Below are positions 63,125 through 64,000 of a stretch of 64,000 nucleotides of DNA, piece by piece (the stretch's first letter is position 1; each line of letters opens with the position of its first letter). The translations under genes were made by a program, and so were the position numbers. The notes below the pieces were generated by a model. It did no database searches, was not told the DNA's origin, and worked only from the letters and a program-made list of their open reading frames with translations. The DNA is from CAZJUP01 sp964549275. Lineage in GTDB: Bacteria > Fidelibacterota > Marinisomatia > Marinisomatales > TCS55. The stretch spans positions 34,847 through 98,846 of the forward strand of contig CAZJUP010000008.1 in the NCBI GenBank assembly GCA_964549275.1, read 5' to 3'.

Positions 63125-63535
63125 GTGGAAAATGATCGATCAATTTCTCTTTCTAATTCGTCCGGCCATAATATATCCGTTTTGGCTGTCGATGACGAAT
63201 CCCACGGCTTGGCTACATTAACGAATATCATCCAAAGCATGCCGAATGTGAAGCAATGCGCCACAGCAAAGTCGGTGAGTGAAGCTTTAAACATTTCATA
63301 TAATCATCATATCGATATATTGGCATTGGACTACCACCTGGGGGATGGGAACGGATTAGACATATCTGAAGCATTAGACCTATTTCATAAAACCATTATT
63401 GTTTCTGCTGATGTTGCGATAAAAAAGATAGCAGACAAAATGGGTATTCCATTTTTATTGAAACCCATTAAATCCGCAGAATTGAATCAGCTAATTAATC
63501 AATTGGTCTCAAACGATAACAAGGGAGCAGAATGA
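63125..63535 (+). CDS. Stand-alone receiver-domain protein
   Basis: A 136-residue protein consisting of one CheY-like receiver. Acid pair LAVDDESHG, phospho-Asp in LALDYHLGDGNG near residue 69, Ser in IIVSADVA and Lys in FLLKPIKSAE are all present. No DNA-binding domain. It might serve the neighbouring kinase as a phosphate sink or second output. The start is uncertain: GTG at 63125 has no ribosome site, and TTG at 63182 would cut away the leader. Its stop overlaps the next ATG by 4 bases. Confidence 0.78.
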   Translation: MENDRSISLSNSSGHNISVLAVDDESHGLATLTNIIQSMPNVKQCATAKSVSEALNISYNHHIDILALDYHLGDGNGLDISEALDLFHKTIIVSADVAIKKIADKMGIPFLLKPIKSAELNQLINQLVSNDNKGAE

Positions 63536-63957
63536 TACATCCAAATAAATATAACCTAAATAAACGTATCGTATGGATGCCAACCATCGTTGCGCTGATG
63601 CTTGTGACAAGTTTGGGGGCACAACATAAGTCCATTAAACGATCGAAAATATCGTCCGGTCATATTCAAGCTAAAGGGAGTGAATACACATTGAATGGCA
63701 CCGTAGGACAAAACGTCATCGGCCTATCTCAATCGAACCAAAACAAAATTTCTTCTGGCTATTGGGGTTGGATCGCACGGTGGACATCTTTAGGAACAGA
63801 TGATAAAAATATCGTTCCAGAATCGTTTGAAATTAAACCGGCCTACCCAAACCCTTTTAATCCTTCTACCAAAATTGATATGGAAATACCCGACGGAGGC
63901 ATGGTCCAAATCACTGTTTATGATTTGTTGGGTCGTATTGTTCTAGATTGGACCTAG
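63532..63957 (+). CDS. Short secreted protein with cut-off type IX sorting domain
   Basis: A 141-residue protein with a signal-type segment (IVWMPTIVALMLVTSLGAQ), a TLNGTVGQNVIGLSQSNQNK region common ahead of sorting domains in this group, and the sorting motif AYPNPFNPSTKIDMEIPDGG. The domain stops after DLLGRIVLDWT, roughly 35-40 residues short of the usual end (compare the giant protein, which ends KMLFMK). None of the three forward frames after the stop restores the missing part within the window. It may be a broken gene or a natural short form. It is coupled to the receiver gene by ATGA. Confidence 0.7.
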   Translation: MIHPNKYNLNKRIVWMPTIVALMLVTSLGAQHKSIKRSKISSGHIQAKGSEYTLNGTVGQNVIGLSQSNQNKISSGYWGWIARWTSLGTDDKNIVPESFEIKPAYPNPFNPSTKIDMEIPDGGMVQITVYDLLGRIVLDWT

Positions 63958-64000
63958 TATAAAAAAGTATACAATGAGTTAAGCAACTTTTTAACTTGAT

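Overview
The window is a densely packed bacterial chromosome segment, about 54 protein genes on 64 kb with many 1-14 base overlaps and mostly one coding strand. It lacks tRNA, rRNA, CRISPR and recognisable transposase or integrase genes. Two secreted proteins carry the C-terminal type IX secretion sorting domain with the NPFNP motif, one of them followed by CIRCE-controlled groESL. Together with the many beta-barrel and signal-peptide proteins and the Lgt, LolA and heptose-phosphate genes, this indicates a Gram-negative member of the Fibrobacterota-Chlorobiota-Bacteroidota side of the tree. Protein style is most like Marinimicrobia (SAR406) or Ignavibacteria. The lineage is an inference from motifs; no search was run.

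Layout. 1-2932: an APC permease cut by the window edge, ahcY and dut, translationally coupled. 2933-17201: a 14.3 kb block with a TPR/HTH regulator, a small HTH protein, a secreted beta-helix protein and a 3486-residue multidomain surface protein with a sorting domain. This block is bracketed by two copies of the last 78 bases of dut, the second lying directly after the stop codon of the giant gene. The simplest reading is that the block was inserted at the 3' end of dut, whose original neighbour was groESL. 17202-19461: displaced dut tail, CIRCE operator, groES, groEL, terminator. 19551-24715: folB, folK, a deoxynucleoside kinase, DoxX, an MDR oxidoreductase, a 2Fe-2S ferredoxin, rsmE and a HIT protein. 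24849-32819: smc, lepA, a CPBP protease, a zinc-ribbon membrane protein and lgt. 32831-38283: a secreted propeller-like protein, a 1094-residue outer-membrane protein and an Omp85-like barrel, all overlapping. 38283-44458: rnr, a DUF4837 lipoprotein, an RmlD-like reductase, a polyprenol-phosphate mannosyltransferase, accA and a thioesterase.

44460-48198 is the only minus-strand operon: a thiolase-fold protein without its nucleophilic cysteine, its DUF35 partner, a 44-residue membrane protein, a small barrel and an EamA transporter. 48414-60840 returns to the plus strand: yebC, ruvC, ruvA, an aminotransferase, gcvT, a sugar epimerase, ftsK, lolA, a flippase-like membrane protein, a heptose-bisphosphatase-like HAD enzyme, ddl, a NusG paralogue and cysS. 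60867-63957 is a signalling cluster: a soluble LytS-type kinase, a LytTR regulator, a lone receiver domain and a short sorting-domain protein whose C-terminus is cut short.

Most of the window is housekeeping: folate, DNA segregation and repair, envelope lipid, lipoprotein and peptidoglycan work. The accessory content is the dut-flanked adhesin block, the Cys-less thiolase/DUF35 operon, the outer-membrane trio at 32.8-38.3 kb and the terminal signalling cluster.
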